Source: Microbacterium psychrotolerans
GTDB taxonomy: Bacteria > Actinomycetota > Actinomycetes > Actinomycetales > Microbacteriaceae
Assembly: GCF_031085295.1 (NCBI RefSeq)
Contig: NZ_JAVFWO010000001.1
Location: forward strand, 124,001-188,000
DNA: 64,000 bases
Direction: 5' to 3'
The notes beneath the pieces are model-generated. The model was given only the letters and a program-made list of their open reading frames with translations. It searched no databases and was not told where the DNA came from. This document shows, in pieces, positions 17,460 through 26,637 of the stretch; within the stretch, counting starts at the first letter, position 1, and each line of letters opens with the position of its first letter. The position numbers were made by a program, and so were the translations under genes.

Positions 17460-18291
17460 GCCCGTCACCGGGGCCGTGCTGCGCGAGTGGGGCCTGCCGG
17501 CGCCCGGCGACTCGAAGAAGAGCCGCGGCGAGATCGTGATCGTCGGTGGGGCTCGCAGCTCCCCCGGCGCCGTCATCCTGGCCGGCGAGGCCGCGCTCCG
17601 CGTCGGCGCCGGCCGCGTCGCCCTGGCGGTGCCGGGATCGATCGACGCCCACGTGGGCATCGCGCTGCCCGAAGCCGGCATCTACGCGCTCCCCGACGAC
17701 GCCGACGCTCCGCTGGAGGGACGGCTGGGAGAGCACCTCGGCTCGGCGGACGCGGTGCTGATCGGTCCCGGCTTCGACGATCCCGACGAGACGCGTGCCA
17801 CGGTGCTGGCCGTCGCCCACACGGGACCCGCCTGCCTCGTGCTGGACGCTTTCGCGGTGGGAGTGCTGCCTGACCTCGACCGGAGCGCGCTGCCCGACAT
17901 GTTGATCCTCACCGCCAACAAGGAGGAGGCGGCCATCCTGCTCGGCCGCCCCCTCGCCGACGGCGACGACCCCGCGGACCTCCTCGAGATCGCGCGGAGA
18001 TTCGACGCCGTCGTCAGCTGCTACGGGCTCACCGCGCGCCCGGACGGCCGTTCCTGGCGGATAGATGATGGAGGACCAGGACTCGGAACCTCCGGCAGCG
18101 GGGATGTGCGCGCCGGCGCGATCGCGGGCTTCGCCGCTCGCGGCCTGGAGCCCGAAAGGGCTGCGGTCTGGGGCGCGTGGACCCACGCCCGCGCCGGGAC
18201 GCGGCTCACCGAGCGCATCGGCCTCGGCTTCCTGGCGCGAGACCTCGCGGCAGAGCTCACGCCGACGGTGAAGGACGTCCTAGGGGCGTGA
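17443..18291 (+). CDS. nnrD: ADP/ATP-dependent NAD(P)H-hydrate dehydratase
   Basis: This 282-residue ribokinase-like enzyme corresponds to the C-terminal domain of bifunctional NnrDE. It opens with VLREWGLPAPGDSKKSRGEIVIVGGARSSPGA and has ADAVLIGPGF near residue 105 and LTANKEEAAIL near residue 160. The nucleotide/catalytic loop GTSGSGDVRAGAIAG lies around residues 210-225. It repairs hydrated NAD(P)H. The epimerase half is not fused here. It overlaps the preceding phosphatase gene by 17 bases. Confidence 0.9.
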   Translation: MSNPSEPVTGAVLREWGLPAPGDSKKSRGEIVIVGGARSSPGAVILAGEAALRVGAGRVALAVPGSIDAHVGIALPEAGIYALPDDADAPLEGRLGEHLGSADAVLIGPGFDDPDETRATVLAVAHTGPACLVLDAFAVGVLPDLDRSALPDMLILTANKEEAAILLGRPLADGDDPADLLEIARRFDAVVSCYGLTARPDGRSWRIDDGGPGLGTSGSGDVRAGAIAGFAARGLEPERAAVWGAWTHARAGTRLTERIGLGFLARDLAAELTPTVKDVLGA

Positions 18292-18300
18292 TCGGCCCGG

Positions 18301-19206
18301 TCATCCGGTGCCTGACGACCGCCGCGCACGGGGCGTGTCAGCTGTCCGGCGCCCGAGGAGCGCCACGCTCGCGTCCCACAGTTCGCGCTGCACGGCCGGG
18401 TCGTCGCCGGGCGCGCTGGGCGTGATCCGCCTGCGGCCTCGCGCCGTGACATACACCCCGGTCTCGCGGCCGAATGCGGGGTCGGTCGCGAGATCCACGA
18501 TGAGGCCCGCGCCGCGCCGCGGATCGCCGATGCGAAGCGTGCGCAGAACACGCTCCAACGGCTGCGCGAAGCTCAACTCGCGCCCGAGGCCGGTCACGTT
18601 GAAGCCGGGGTCGAGGGCGTTGACGGTGATGCCCGTGCCCGCGAGCCGCCGGGCGAGCTCCATGGTGAACATGATGTTCATCAGCTTCGTCTTGCCGTAG
18701 ACGGCCGACGATCCCCGCGCGGTGAACGGCGTGGTGTCGGTGAGGTCGGCGGGGAGGGTGAGCGTGCCGTGGCGACGGGACGCCTCGGACGCGACGTTGA
18801 CGATCCGCGCGGCGGGCCCGCGGCGGAGCACGGGCAACAGCGACTCCGTCAGCAGGAACGGTGCGAGGTGGTTCACGGCCACCATCTGCGGATAGCCGTC
18901 CACGGTGACCCGCTGCTCGAACGCATGCAGCCCGGCGTTGTTGATGAGCACGTCGACGCGCTCGTACCGCTCGACGATCTCGGCGCCCACGCGCCTCACG
19001 TCGCCCATGCGCGACAGATCTCCGAGGTGGATGCCGACCTGAGCGCCAGGCGCAGCGGCTTCTATCTTGCTTCGCGTCTCGGCCGCCTTCTGCTCGTCCC
19101 GCGCGGTGAGGACGAGCCGGAACCCTCGTTGGGCGAGTGAGATGGCGGCGAGGCGGCCCAGGCCGCTCGTGGCGCCGGTGAGGACGATGGTCCGCGGATC
19201 AGACAT
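18301..19206 (-). CDS. SDR-family oxidoreductase
   Basis: This 301-residue short-chain dehydrogenase/reductase has the NAD(P) motif LTGATSGLGR near residues 8-17, INNAG in the middle and the catalytic YGKTK (Tyr-x-x-x-Lys) preceded by Ser residues. The layout resembles retinol-dehydrogenase/WW-domain-oxidoreductase-like SDRs. The start at 19206 is picked from the MSDPRTIVLTG opening with AAAGAGAGA upstream. A divergent MarR gene begins 81 bases away and probably regulates it. It converges on the NnrD gene. Confidence 0.9.
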   Translation of the reverse strand: MSDPRTIVLTGATSGLGRLAAISLAQRGFRLVLTARDEQKAAETRSKIEAAAPGAQVGIHLGDLSRMGDVRRVGAEIVERYERVDVLINNAGLHAFEQRVTVDGYPQMVAVNHLAPFLLTESLLPVLRRGPAARIVNVASEASRRHGTLTLPADLTDTTPFTARGSSAVYGKTKLMNIMFTMELARRLAGTGITVNALDPGFNVTGLGRELSFAQPLERVLRTLRIGDPRRGAGLIVDLATDPAFGRETGVYVTARGRRRITPSAPGDDPAVQRELWDASVALLGRRTADTPRARRSSGTG

Positions 19207-19285
19207 AGCGAGTCTCTCTTTCGAGCCGCCGCCGGCACGACGGTGACAATGTAGTTTGTAGATCTCCATCACTGTAGGAGGTATA

Positions 19286-19301
19286 GTTTGGATATGCAAA
19301 C
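19286..19301. promoter_or_regulatory. Candidate MarR operator overlapping the MarR start
   Basis: GTTTG and CAAAC form a 5-bp inverted repeat with a six-base spacer over the start codon. A second TAGTTTG lies at 19252-19258, between the divergent SDR and MarR genes. The arrangement fits autorepression. Confidence 0.35.
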
Positions 19302-19767
19302 GACTTCTCGGGTGTCGTGGAGCGGTCGCGAGCGCCTGGAAGTCGCCCTCGGAGAGCAGGTGAACGCCCTGCTCAGTGCGACACGAGCCCTCACCGAACG
19401 CAGCGCCGCTCAGTTCCACGAGGGGCTTCAGCCGGCCGCCTTCCACATCGCCAGATGGCTCTATGCGTTCGGTCCTGCCAAGCCGAGCGTGATCGCGGAT
19501 GCGGTCGGCATGGACCGCAGTTCGACCAGCACACTGATCGGCAGGATGCGCGGCCTGGGACTCGTCGACGGATCCCCCGACCCGGATGACAGGCGCGGCG
19601 TGATCGTCGGCCTCACCGACGCCGGAGCGGTGCGCGTGGCGGCCGCGCTAGCCGATAGAGGCGTCGAGCTCCACGAGCGCACGCAGGACTGGACGACGGA
19701 CGATCTGTCACAGCTCGTCACGCTGCTCCGCCGACTCACCGGCGGTCAGTCCTCCGCGGGACAGTGA
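19288..19767 (+). CDS. MarR-family transcriptional regulator
   Basis: This winged-helix regulator of about 159 residues has the recognition region PSVIADAVGMDRSSTSTLIGRMRGLGLVDGSPDPDDRRGVIVGLTDAG at about residues 65-112. A TTG start at 19288 is chosen because AGGAGG (19276-19281) is six bases away; the ATG at 19294 would leave a 12-base spacer. It is divergent from the SDR gene, its most likely target. Confidence 0.88.
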   Translation: MDMQTTSRVSWSGRERLEVALGEQVNALLSATRALTERSAAQFHEGLQPAAFHIARWLYAFGPAKPSVIADAVGMDRSSTSTLIGRMRGLGLVDGSPDPDDRRGVIVGLTDAGAVRVAAALADRGVELHERTQDWTTDDLSQLVTLLRRLTGGQSSAGQ

Positions 19768-19775
19768 TCGCGAGA

Positions 19776-19798
19776 CCGGGCGCTGCACCCGCGCCCGG
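19776..19798. terminator. Terminator hairpin between convergent genes
   Basis: A perfect 8-bp stem (CCGGGCGC, complement at 19791-19798) with a 7-base loop lies between the MarR and DUF1990 gene ends. Confidence 0.6.
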
Positions 19799-19807
19799 CC
19801 GGATCGA

Positions 19808-20374
19808 TCAGCGCGGAGCCCGCACGCGCAACGCGCGGAAGTAGCGCCGGCGCGCCACGCGCTGCGCCACCAGCAGCGCAGGGTAGGCGGCCCGCCAGGC
19901 GCCGCGCGGACTGGGGCGCGTGAGGGAGCGGACCGTCAGGATCACCGCGTCTTCCTGACGGTGGACGATGAACGCCTCCTCGCCGCTCACGGGGTGGCCG
20001 GGCAGCGTCCGGTAGGCGAATCCGACGCGGTCGCTGGTCTCCACCACCTCCACGACCTCGACGGGCTCACGCACCGCGAGGCCGAAGGGGTGCGCCATGA
20101 TGACGGGCCGATCCCCCGCGGTCACGCCGTCCCCCGCGGTCACGCCGTCCCCAGCGGTCACGCCGTCCCCAGCGGTCACGCCGTCGCCCGGCGTGACCGT
20201 GAATCCGCTCCGGGTCTTGATCCCCCACCGCAGCACCTCGCGGCTCGCCCAGCGCCAGACATCTTCTCCTCGCCCCAGCTCGGCCGACTTCTCCCAGCGA
20301 CGGAATCCGGCATCCGTCTCGCGCCACTGCGGATCCGAGGGCCGGGTCAGCGACATCCGTCCGTCGGGGAGCAT
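19808..20374 (-). CDS. DUF1990 family protein with GDGVTA repeats
   Basis: This 188-residue protein matches the DUF1990 pattern: an early VWRWASREVLRWGIKTRSGFTV stretch, then VIMAHPFGLAVREPVEVVEVV, GFAYRTLPGHPVSGEEAFIV and a basic C-terminus. Between TVTP and GDRPVI it carries four tandem GDGVTA hexapeptides (about residues 63-86) encoded by an 18-bp minisatellite. The family usually has a short turn there. No function is known for the family. The ATG at 20374 has a GATCAT hexamer six bases upstream; MSLTRPSD seven codons in is an alternative start. Confidence 0.78.
   Translation of the reverse strand: MLPDGRMSLTRPSDPQWRETDAGFRRWEKSAELGRGEDVWRWASREVLRWGIKTRSGFTVTPGDGVTAGDGVTAGDGVTAGDGVTAGDRPVIMAHPFGLAVREPVEVVEVVETSDRVGFAYRTLPGHPVSGEEAFIVHRQEDAVILTVRSLTRPSPRGAWRAAYPALLVAQRVARRRYFRALRVRAPR
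20112..20183. repeat. Four-copy 18-bp coding minisatellite
   Basis: Four in-frame units of 18 bp (TCCCCNGCGGTCACGCCG on the plus strand) occupy 20112-20129, 20130-20147, 20148-20165 and 20166-20183. The first two are identical, the last two are identical, and one base differs between the pairs. They encode GDGVTA repeats within the DUF1990 gene and are a likely site of copy-number change. Confidence 0.9.
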
Positions 20375-20546
20375 TCTCCGATGATCTCACCGTGCGCGGT
20401 CTGAGTGAGTGCCCTCCGAGAGTGAACCCGCCCCGTCCTCACCCCAGGCCGCCGGGCCGCAGGTCTCTCTGGAGCCGTGGCTGTACGCTCATCGGCGGGC
20501 TCCCCGGATGCGAAGACGCGGACGGCCCCGGCAGTGAGGAGCAAAG

Positions 20547-23500
20547 GTGCACGACGACCGGTCGCATGTGCAGGCACGCCTGCGGAGGTTCACCAGGGAG
20601 CGGCTCGAGCCGGCCGTGTACCCGGAGTTCGAGCCGCTGCGCGTCGAGCACTGGTCCGTCCCCGACGAGCCGGTGCCGTTCGCGGACGCGGTCGATCGCG
20701 AGTACGAGCCGACGCCGCCCGGATGGACGTGGGGCCGGGCGTGGAGCTCCACATGGTTCCGGCTCTCGGGTCGCCTGCCGGAGGGCTGGCGCCCGCCGCA
20801 CACCGAGATCATCTGCGACCTCGGCTTCACAGCTGACCGCCCGGGCTTCCAGGTCGAGGGGCTGGCGTACCGCCCGGACGGCAGCGTCCTCAAAGCCGTG
20901 TCGCCCCGCAGCCAGCACCTGCCGCTCGACGCGACCGACGACGACGACGACGATCTCACGCTCTACATCGAGGCCGCCGCCAACCCCGACGTCGCGAGCG
21001 AGTGGACCTTCGCGTCGACGCCGCTGGGCGACAAGCTGACCTCGGGTGACGGCCCGCTGTACCGGCTCGGAGCCATCGGCTTCGTCCGGCGGAACGAGGC
21101 GGCGTGGGAGCTGCTGCAGGACATCCAGGTGCTCAGCGGCCTGCTGCGCGAGCTTCCGCAGGACTCCCCCCGGCATCACACCATCGTGCGAGGACTCGAG
21201 CGGATGCTCGACATCATCGATCCCGACGACGTCGCCGGCACCGCCGCGCTCGCCCGCGAGACCATCGCGCCCCTCCTCGCCTCACCCGCGCACGCGTCCA
21301 GCCACCGCATCGTCGCCGTCGGCCACGCGCACATCGACTCCGCGTGGCTGTGGCCCACCCGTGAGACCATCCGCAAGGTCGCGCGGACGTTCGCGAACGC
21401 GCTGGAGCTCATGCAGCGGCATCCGGAGTTCGTGTTCGCAGCCTCGTCGGCGCAGCAGTACGCGTGGCTCGAAGAGCACCACCCCGCCCTGTTCGCGCGG
21501 GTGCGCGAGCAGGTGAAGGCCGGCAGGTTCGTGCCGGTCGGGGGCATGTGGGTCGAGTCCGACACCAACATGCCGGCGGGCGAGTCCATGATCCGGCAGT
21601 TCCTCCACGGCAAGCGGTTCTTCCGCGAGCGGCTGGGCCTCGAGACCGAGGAGGTCTGGCTTCCGGACTCGTTCGGCTACTCCGCGGCGCTGCCGCAGAT
21701 CGTCCGCGGCACGGGCAACCGGTGGTTCCTGACGCAGAAGCTGTCGTGGAGTCAGGTGAACCAGCTCCCGCATCACACCTTCTGGTGGGAGGGGATCGAC
21801 GGCACGCGCGTGTTCACCCATCTGCCGCCGGCCGACACGTACAACTCCGAGCTGACGCCCGCCGAGCTGCTGCACACCGAACGCAACTTCAAGGACGCCG
21901 GCGCCGCCACGACCTCGCTGGTGCCGTTCGGATACGGTGACGGGGGCGGCGGGCCGACCCGCGAGATGCTGGCCGCGGCCGAGCGGTCGCGCGACCTGGA
22001 GGGTCTTCCCCGCGTCGAGATCGCCGCGCCGAGCCGCTTCTTCACGGATGCCGAGGCCGAGTATCCGGATGCGCCGGTGTGGGCGGGCGAGATGTATCTC
22101 GAGCTGCACCGGGGCACCTACACCTCGCAGCTGCGCACCAAGCAGGGCAACCGGCGCAGCGAGCAGCTGCTGCACGAGGCGGAGCTCTGGTCGGCGACGG
22201 CCGCGATCCGCACCGGCGAGCCGTACCCCTACGACGAGCTGCGACGGGCGTGGGAGACCGTGCTGCTGCTGCAGTTCCACGACATCCTCCCCGGCAGCTC
22301 GATCGCCTGGGTCCACCGCGAGGCCGAGCGCGATCACGCACGGATCCGCGACGAGCTGACGGCGATCATCGATCGCGGTGTGGCGGCGCTCGTGGGCACC
22401 GGGTCCGCGGAGCTCGTCGCCAATCCGATGCCGCTGCCCGGTCCGGGAGTCGATGCGTTCGCGATCGGCACCCCGGCCGAGACGGCGGCACCGGCGACCT
22501 GGGAGCGCCGACCCGACGGCGGCCTGGTGATCGACAACGGCATGCTCCGAGCCGTCATCGACGCGCGTGGTCTCGTCGTCTCACTCGTCGACGCGGTCTC
22601 CGGCCGGGAGGCGGTGGCCCCGGGCGGCGCCGCGAACCGGCTCGTACTGCACCGCGACACCCCGAACGAGTGGGACGCCTGGGACATCGACGACCACTAC
22701 CGCCGCAACGCCACTCCGCTCGACTCCGGCGCGCCCGAGTCGCTGGATGCGGTCACCGGCGACGACGGGTCGGTGACGGTCGTCGTGGCCCGCTCCTTCG
22801 GCGCATCGCGCGTCGCACAGCGGCTCACCCTCGCGCCCGCTGCGCCCGCGTTGGACCTCGAGCTGACCATCGACTGGCGCGAGAGCCAGAAGCTGCTGAA
22901 GCTGTACGTCGATCTCGACGTGCACGCCGACGTCACCGCCGCGGAGACCCAGTTCGGCCACGTCCACCGGGTCACGCACGAAAACACGTCGTGGGAGGCC
23001 GCGCGCTTCGAGTTCTGCGCGCACCGCTGGGTGCATGTCGGTGAGCCCGGCTACGGCGTGGCGGTCGCCAACGACTCCACCTACGGGCACGACGCCCGTC
23101 GGACGCCGCGTACCGGAGGCGGGCGCTCCACCACGCTGGGCATGTCGCTCATCCGCGCGCCCCGCTTCCCCGACCCGGTGGCCGACCAGGGCACGCACAC
23201 CCTGCGAGTCGCGTTGCGGCCGAATGCCGGCATCCGGGATGCCGTCGCCGAGGGGTACCGGCTGAACCGGCCCGTGCGGCGCGTGGTCGGCGACCATGCC
23301 GCCGCACCCCTCTTCGCCGTTCGCAGCGAGACCGTCGTGGCCGAGACGGTCAAGCTGGCCGACGACGAGTCCGGCGACGTCATCCTCCGGCTCTACGAGT
23401 CGGCCGGCGGTCGCGGATCGGTCTCGGTGACGCCCCTGTTCGACGCCGAGGGCTGCGAGCGCACGGACCTGCTCGAGCGCGCGACCGGCGATGCAGAGGA

Positions 23501-23600
23501 CGCATCGGCCGCGATGCTCGAGCTTCGCCCGTTCGAGATCCTCACCCTCCGCTATCGACGCCGGCCCGCGCAGGAGGACGTCGACGTGCCCAGGTCGTGA
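20547..23600 (+). CDS. Alpha-mannosidase, glycoside hydrolase family 38
   Basis: This 1017-residue GH38 enzyme carries the zinc site HIDSAWLWP (His262, Asp264), the nucleophile Asp374 in WLPDSFGYS, WVESDTNMPAGESMIRQF and LQFHDILPGSSIAWVH near 575. A C-terminal beta-sandwich region is rich in ENTSWEAARFEFCAHRWVHV-like stretches. The length matches bacterial and vacuolar-type cytosolic alpha-mannosidases; no signal peptide is present. The start is GTG with GAGGAG about six bases upstream. It stands alone between the DUF1990 gene (opposite strand) and a GNAT gene, so no transporter is linked. Confidence 0.95.
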   Translation: MHDDRSHVQARLRRFTRERLEPAVYPEFEPLRVEHWSVPDEPVPFADAVDREYEPTPPGWTWGRAWSSTWFRLSGRLPEGWRPPHTEIICDLGFTADRPGFQVEGLAYRPDGSVLKAVSPRSQHLPLDATDDDDDDLTLYIEAAANPDVASEWTFASTPLGDKLTSGDGPLYRLGAIGFVRRNEAAWELLQDIQVLSGLLRELPQDSPRHHTIVRGLERMLDIIDPDDVAGTAALARETIAPLLASPAHASSHRIVAVGHAHIDSAWLWPTRETIRKVARTFANALELMQRHPEFVFAASSAQQYAWLEEHHPALFARVREQVKAGRFVPVGGMWVESDTNMPAGESMIRQFLHGKRFFRERLGLETEEVWLPDSFGYSAALPQIVRGTGNRWFLTQKLSWSQVNQLPHHTFWWEGIDGTRVFTHLPPADTYNSELTPAELLHTERNFKDAGAATTSLVPFGYGDGGGGPTREMLAAAERSRDLEGLPRVEIAAPSRFFTDAEAEYPDAPVWAGEMYLELHRGTYTSQLRTKQGNRRSEQLLHEAELWSATAAIRTGEPYPYDELRRAWETVLLLQFHDILPGSSIAWVHREAERDHARIRDELTAIIDRGVAALVGTGSAELVANPMPLPGPGVDAFAIGTPAETAAPATWERRPDGGLVIDNGMLRAVIDARGLVVSLVDAVSGREAVAPGGAANRLVLHRDTPNEWDAWDIDDHYRRNATPLDSGAPESLDAVTGDDGSVTVVVARSFGASRVAQRLTLAPAAPALDLELTIDWRESQKLLKLYVDLDVHADVTAAETQFGHVHRVTHENTSWEAARFEFCAHRWVHVGEPGYGVAVANDSTYGHDARRTPRTGGGRSTTLGMSLIRAPRFPDPVADQGTHTLRVALRPNAGIRDAVAEGYRLNRPVRRVVGDHAAAPLFAVRSETVVAETVKLADDESGDVILRLYESAGGRGSVSVTPLFDAEGCERTDLLERATGDAEDASAAMLELRPFEILTLRYRRRPAQEDVDVPRS

Positions 23601-23686
23601 CAGGCGTGCGCTCCCGCGCGCGATCAATGCGGGCAACATCGACGGCTGCCGGGCGAGCGACGAAGGACACCGACGCGGCGTCCGGT

Positions 23687-23692
23687 GATACT
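23687..23692 (+). promoter_or_regulatory. Putative -10 hexamer, leaderless start of the GNAT gene
   Basis: GATACT lies six bases before the ATG at 23699, with no ribosome site. Confidence 0.4.
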
Positions 23693-23698
23693 GGTTCG

Positions 23699-24265
23699 AT
23701 GCACGCTGACGCGTCCCTCATCCGCCCCGAGCACCCCGGCGATCTCGAGGCGATCCGTCGGCTTCACCTGTCGGCGTTCCGTGACCACGGTCGCGTCGTC
23801 AACGCCCTCGTCGGCGACCTGCGCCCCACGATCGCCGAGCTCGGCGGATCTTCATTCGTCGCGGCGGCCGCCGGCGAGATCCAGGGCCACGTGATGGTCA
23901 CGATGAGCCTGCTCGACACCGCTCGCCGCTTGCTTCCGGCCCCCGTGCTGAGTCCGCTCGCCGTGGCGCCCGAGCATCAGGGAGCCGGCCTCGGTGCGTC
24001 CCTCGTGCAGCACGCTCTTCGCTCGGCATCGGAGGCGGACTGGCCCTTCGTGATCCTCGAGGGCGATCCCGGTTACTACGCCCGTCTCGGCTTCCGCCCG
24101 GCGGGTGGGCTCGGGTTCCGCAGGCCATCGCTGCGGATCCCGGATGCCGCGTTCCAAGTGGTGCTCCTCCCCGCGTACGAGCCCTGGATGACGGGTACCC
24201 TGGTCTACGCGTGGCCCTTCTGGGCGCACGACGCTGTGGGGCTCCGCACGGACGCCTCTGCCTGA
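23699..24265 (+). CDS. GNAT-family N-acetyltransferase
   Basis: This 188-residue acetyltransferase of the YhbS-like subgroup reads IRPEHPGDLEAIRRLHLSAF at the start, PVLSPLAVAPEHQGAGLGASLVQHAL as the acetyl-CoA motif A (about residues 78-103) and FVILEGDPGYYARLGFRPA after it. The start at 23699 excludes an unlikely Arg/Ala-rich extension and is preceded by a leaderless-type hexamer. It converges on the MFS gene 14 bases downstream. The acceptor is unknown. Confidence 0.88.
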   Translation: MHADASLIRPEHPGDLEAIRRLHLSAFRDHGRVVNALVGDLRPTIAELGGSSFVAAAAGEIQGHVMVTMSLLDTARRLLPAPVLSPLAVAPEHQGAGLGASLVQHALRSASEADWPFVILEGDPGYYARLGFRPAGGLGFRRPSLRIPDAAFQVVLLPAYEPWMTGTLVYAWPFWAHDAVGLRTDASA

Positions 24266-24279
24266 TGGGTGTCGCGGGC

Positions 24280-25530
24280 TCAGCGTGCGGATATCTCCGC
24301 GATCCTGACGGCCGCGTCGGGTGAGGCGCCGCGGTCCCGGCGGAGGATGAGCAGAGCCGCCGCGGCCGCCAGCAGCACGGAGACGATCGTCACCACGCCC
24401 AGCGGAAGGATGCTGAGGGCACCGGCGACGCCGACGAGCGGGGCCGCGATGCCGCCGAATCCGAACCGGACCATCCCCAAGAGCGACGACGCGGTCCCCG
24501 CGATCTGCGGGTACTCGACGAGGGCGAGCGTGGTCGCCGGCGGAGACGAGATCGCGACGCCGCCGGCCAGCAGGAAGAGCGACACGATGACCACCCACAG
24601 CGGCACCGCCGTGAGGCCGGCCACGAGCAGTCCGGCCGCACCGATTCCGGCGACCAGGATGCCGGTGGCGAGCGTTCCCGCGATGCTCCATTGCTCGGCC
24701 GCGCGCCCGGCGAGGTAGCCGAAGGTCATGAAGCCGGCAGAGTTGAGGCCGAAGGCCAGGGCATACCCCATCGGGGACAGTCCGTAGATGTCCTGCAGGA
24801 CGAAGGTCGCTCCCCACAGGTAGGCGAACAGAGCCGCGTACAGGAACCCCTGATTCAGGACCGCGCCGAGGAAGACGCGGTCCGACAGGAGCGTCCGGAA
24901 GTCCTGCAGGGTCTGCACGAATCCGCCACGCGAGCGCCCTGCGACCGGGAGCGTCTCGCGGAACACCAGCAGCGTGACCATCAGGATGAGCGCGCCGATG
25001 GCGGCGAGGAAGACGAACAGTCCGCGCCAGTCGGTCACGGCGTTGAGCAGTCCTCCCAGCAGCGGCCCGACGATGGCGGCGAGACCGCCGATGACGGTGA
25101 GCCGGCCGTAGAAGCGGATCAGCGCGCCGCCCGCGTAGATGTCACGGCCGGCCGCCTGGGCGATGACGATGCCGACGCCACCTGCGAGGCCCTGGACGAA
25201 GCGGGCGACGATGAGCAGCTCGACGGTAGGGCTGATCGCGCAGAGCAGCGAGGTCACGATGTATGCGACGATGCCGATGAGCAGGATGCCGCGTCGCCCG
25301 AAGCGGTCCGACAGCGGGCCGGCGATCAGCTGCCCCGCGGCGAGCCCGATCAGGCACGCGGTGACGGTCAGCTGCGCGACCGAGGTCGCGGCATCCAACT
25401 CCGCAGTCAGCGCCGGGAGCGCGGGCAGATACAGGTCCATCGAGATCGGCCCGAACACGGTCAGCAGAAGCAGGAGCGTCGGCAGGAGCCGACGGAACGG
25501 GGTCGAAGGCGGAGCGGTCTGATCGAGCAT
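24280..25530 (-). CDS. Bcr/CflA-family multidrug efflux MFS transporter
   Basis: This 416-residue transporter has twelve predicted membrane helices. Family marks are MDLYLPALPALTAEL in helix 1, GPLSDRFGRRGILLIGI in the 2-3 loop (motif A) and a RFVQGLAGGVGIVIAQAAGRDIYAG stretch typical of Bcr/CflA. The start at 25530 has GGAAG upstream. It is divergent from an MmyB-like regulator 100 bases away, which probably controls it. Confidence 0.92.
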   Translation of the reverse strand: MLDQTAPPSTPFRRLLPTLLLLLTVFGPISMDLYLPALPALTAELDAATSVAQLTVTACLIGLAAGQLIAGPLSDRFGRRGILLIGIVAYIVTSLLCAISPTVELLIVARFVQGLAGGVGIVIAQAAGRDIYAGGALIRFYGRLTVIGGLAAIVGPLLGGLLNAVTDWRGLFVFLAAIGALILMVTLLVFRETLPVAGRSRGGFVQTLQDFRTLLSDRVFLGAVLNQGFLYAALFAYLWGATFVLQDIYGLSPMGYALAFGLNSAGFMTFGYLAGRAAEQWSIAGTLATGILVAGIGAAGLLVAGLTAVPLWVVIVSLFLLAGGVAISSPPATTLALVEYPQIAGTASSLLGMVRFGFGGIAAPLVGVAGALSILPLGVVTIVSVLLAAAAALLILRRDRGASPDAAVRIAEISAR

Positions 25531-25618
25531 GCTTCCAGCCTTCCGGCCGCGCGCCGGCGGGAGGAGTCCCTGACGGAGGGTGTACCGCCAGGGCATCCTC
25601 CGTCAGCGGCGCCCGACC

Positions 25619-25624
25619 TACGAT
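25619..25624 (+). promoter_or_regulatory. Putative -10 hexamer, leaderless start of the MmyB-like gene
   Basis: TACGAT is six bases upstream of the ATG at 25631, with no ribosome site in between. Confidence 0.45.
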
Positions 25625-25630
25625 GTCGAC

Positions 25631-26503
25631 ATGGACAACCGAGCCGAGGTGCGTGAGTTCCTCATATCGCGACGGGCGAAGGTGACGCCGGACGCGGCGG
25701 GCCTCACGGCCGGCTCGGGCCGGCGTGTGGCGGGCCTCCGACGCACCGAGGTGGCGATGCTGGCGGGCGTCAGCGTGGAGTACTACGCCAAGCTCGAACG
25801 GGGGGCGATCGCCGGCGCCTCCGCGTCCGTGCTCGAGGCCGTCTCGCGCGCACTGCAGCTGGACGACACCGAGCGCGCGCACCTGCTCGACCTCGCGCGC
25901 GCGGCGGACGGCATCCCTTCGTCCGGGCGTCCTCGCCGCCGCGCGGTGAAGGCGGCGACGCCGCGGCCGAGCCTGCTCTGGGCGATGTCGGCGATCACCG
26001 ACGCGGTGGCCTTCGTTCGCGATCAGCACCAGGACGTGCTCGCGACGAATGCCCTCGGTCGCGCGTTCTACTCCCCGCTCATCGGGGACGGCGGACGGAC
26101 CCCGAATCTGGCGCGATTCCAATTCCTCGACCCGGCATCGCGGGAGTTCTACCCGGACTGGGATCGCATGGCGGAGATGTGCGTGGCGATCATGCGCAGC
26201 GAGGCCGGCCGCGATCCGCACGACAAGGGACTTCAGGACCTGGTCGGCGAGCTGTCGACCCGCAGCGACACGTTCCGACGACTGTGGGGCGCGCACGACG
26301 TACGCACGCACGGGGCGGGCACGAAGCACTTCCGCCATCCCGTCGTGGGCGACGTCACCCTCGCCTTCGAAGAACTCGCGATCACCGCCGAGCCGGGCCA
26401 GGTGCTGCTGATCTACACCGCCGAACCAGGGTCGCCGTCGGCCGAGCGGCTGCGGCTGCTCGCCGCGTGGAGCGCCGACCACCCCGTCGACGTCTCCTCG
26501 TAG
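25631..26503 (+). CDS. Helix-turn-helix regulator with MmyB-like ligand-binding domain
   Basis: This 290-residue regulator has an XRE-type helix-turn-helix at about residues 30-75 (RRTEVAMLAGVSVEYYAKLERG) and then an MmyB-like PAS/ligand domain, with VRDQHQDVLATNALGRAFY near residue 120 and a C-terminal VLLIYTAEPGSPSAERLRLLA. This group is common in actinobacteria and usually sits next to the efflux or oxidoreductase gene it controls. Here the divergent Bcr/CflA transporter is the obvious target. Confidence 0.9.
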   Translation: MDNRAEVREFLISRRAKVTPDAAGLTAGSGRRVAGLRRTEVAMLAGVSVEYYAKLERGAIAGASASVLEAVSRALQLDDTERAHLLDLARAADGIPSSGRPRRRAVKAATPRPSLLWAMSAITDAVAFVRDQHQDVLATNALGRAFYSPLIGDGGRTPNLARFQFLDPASREFYPDWDRMAEMCVAIMRSEAGRDPHDKGLQDLVGELSTRSDTFRRLWGAHDVRTHGAGTKHFRHPVVGDVTLAFEELAITAEPGQVLLIYTAEPGSPSAERLRLLAAWSADHPVDVSS

Positions 26504-26587
26504 AGACCGGGAACGCTCCCCCGGTGAGGGGTGTGCGGGCTCCCCCCATCAGGCCGGAACTGTCGATCGACGACTACGCCGCGGCGA

Positions 26588-26623
26588 CCCCGGCCGCACC
26601 CGCGTCTGCGGGCGCGGCCGGGG
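26588..26623. terminator. Strong terminator hairpin between convergent genes
   Basis: CCCCGGCCGC and CCCGC pair with GCGGG and GCGGCCGGGG around a four-base loop, giving a stem of about 16 bp with one A-C mismatch. It separates the MmyB-like and chloroperoxidase-like genes. Confidence 0.75.
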
Positions 26624-26637
26624 CCCGGTGATACGAG

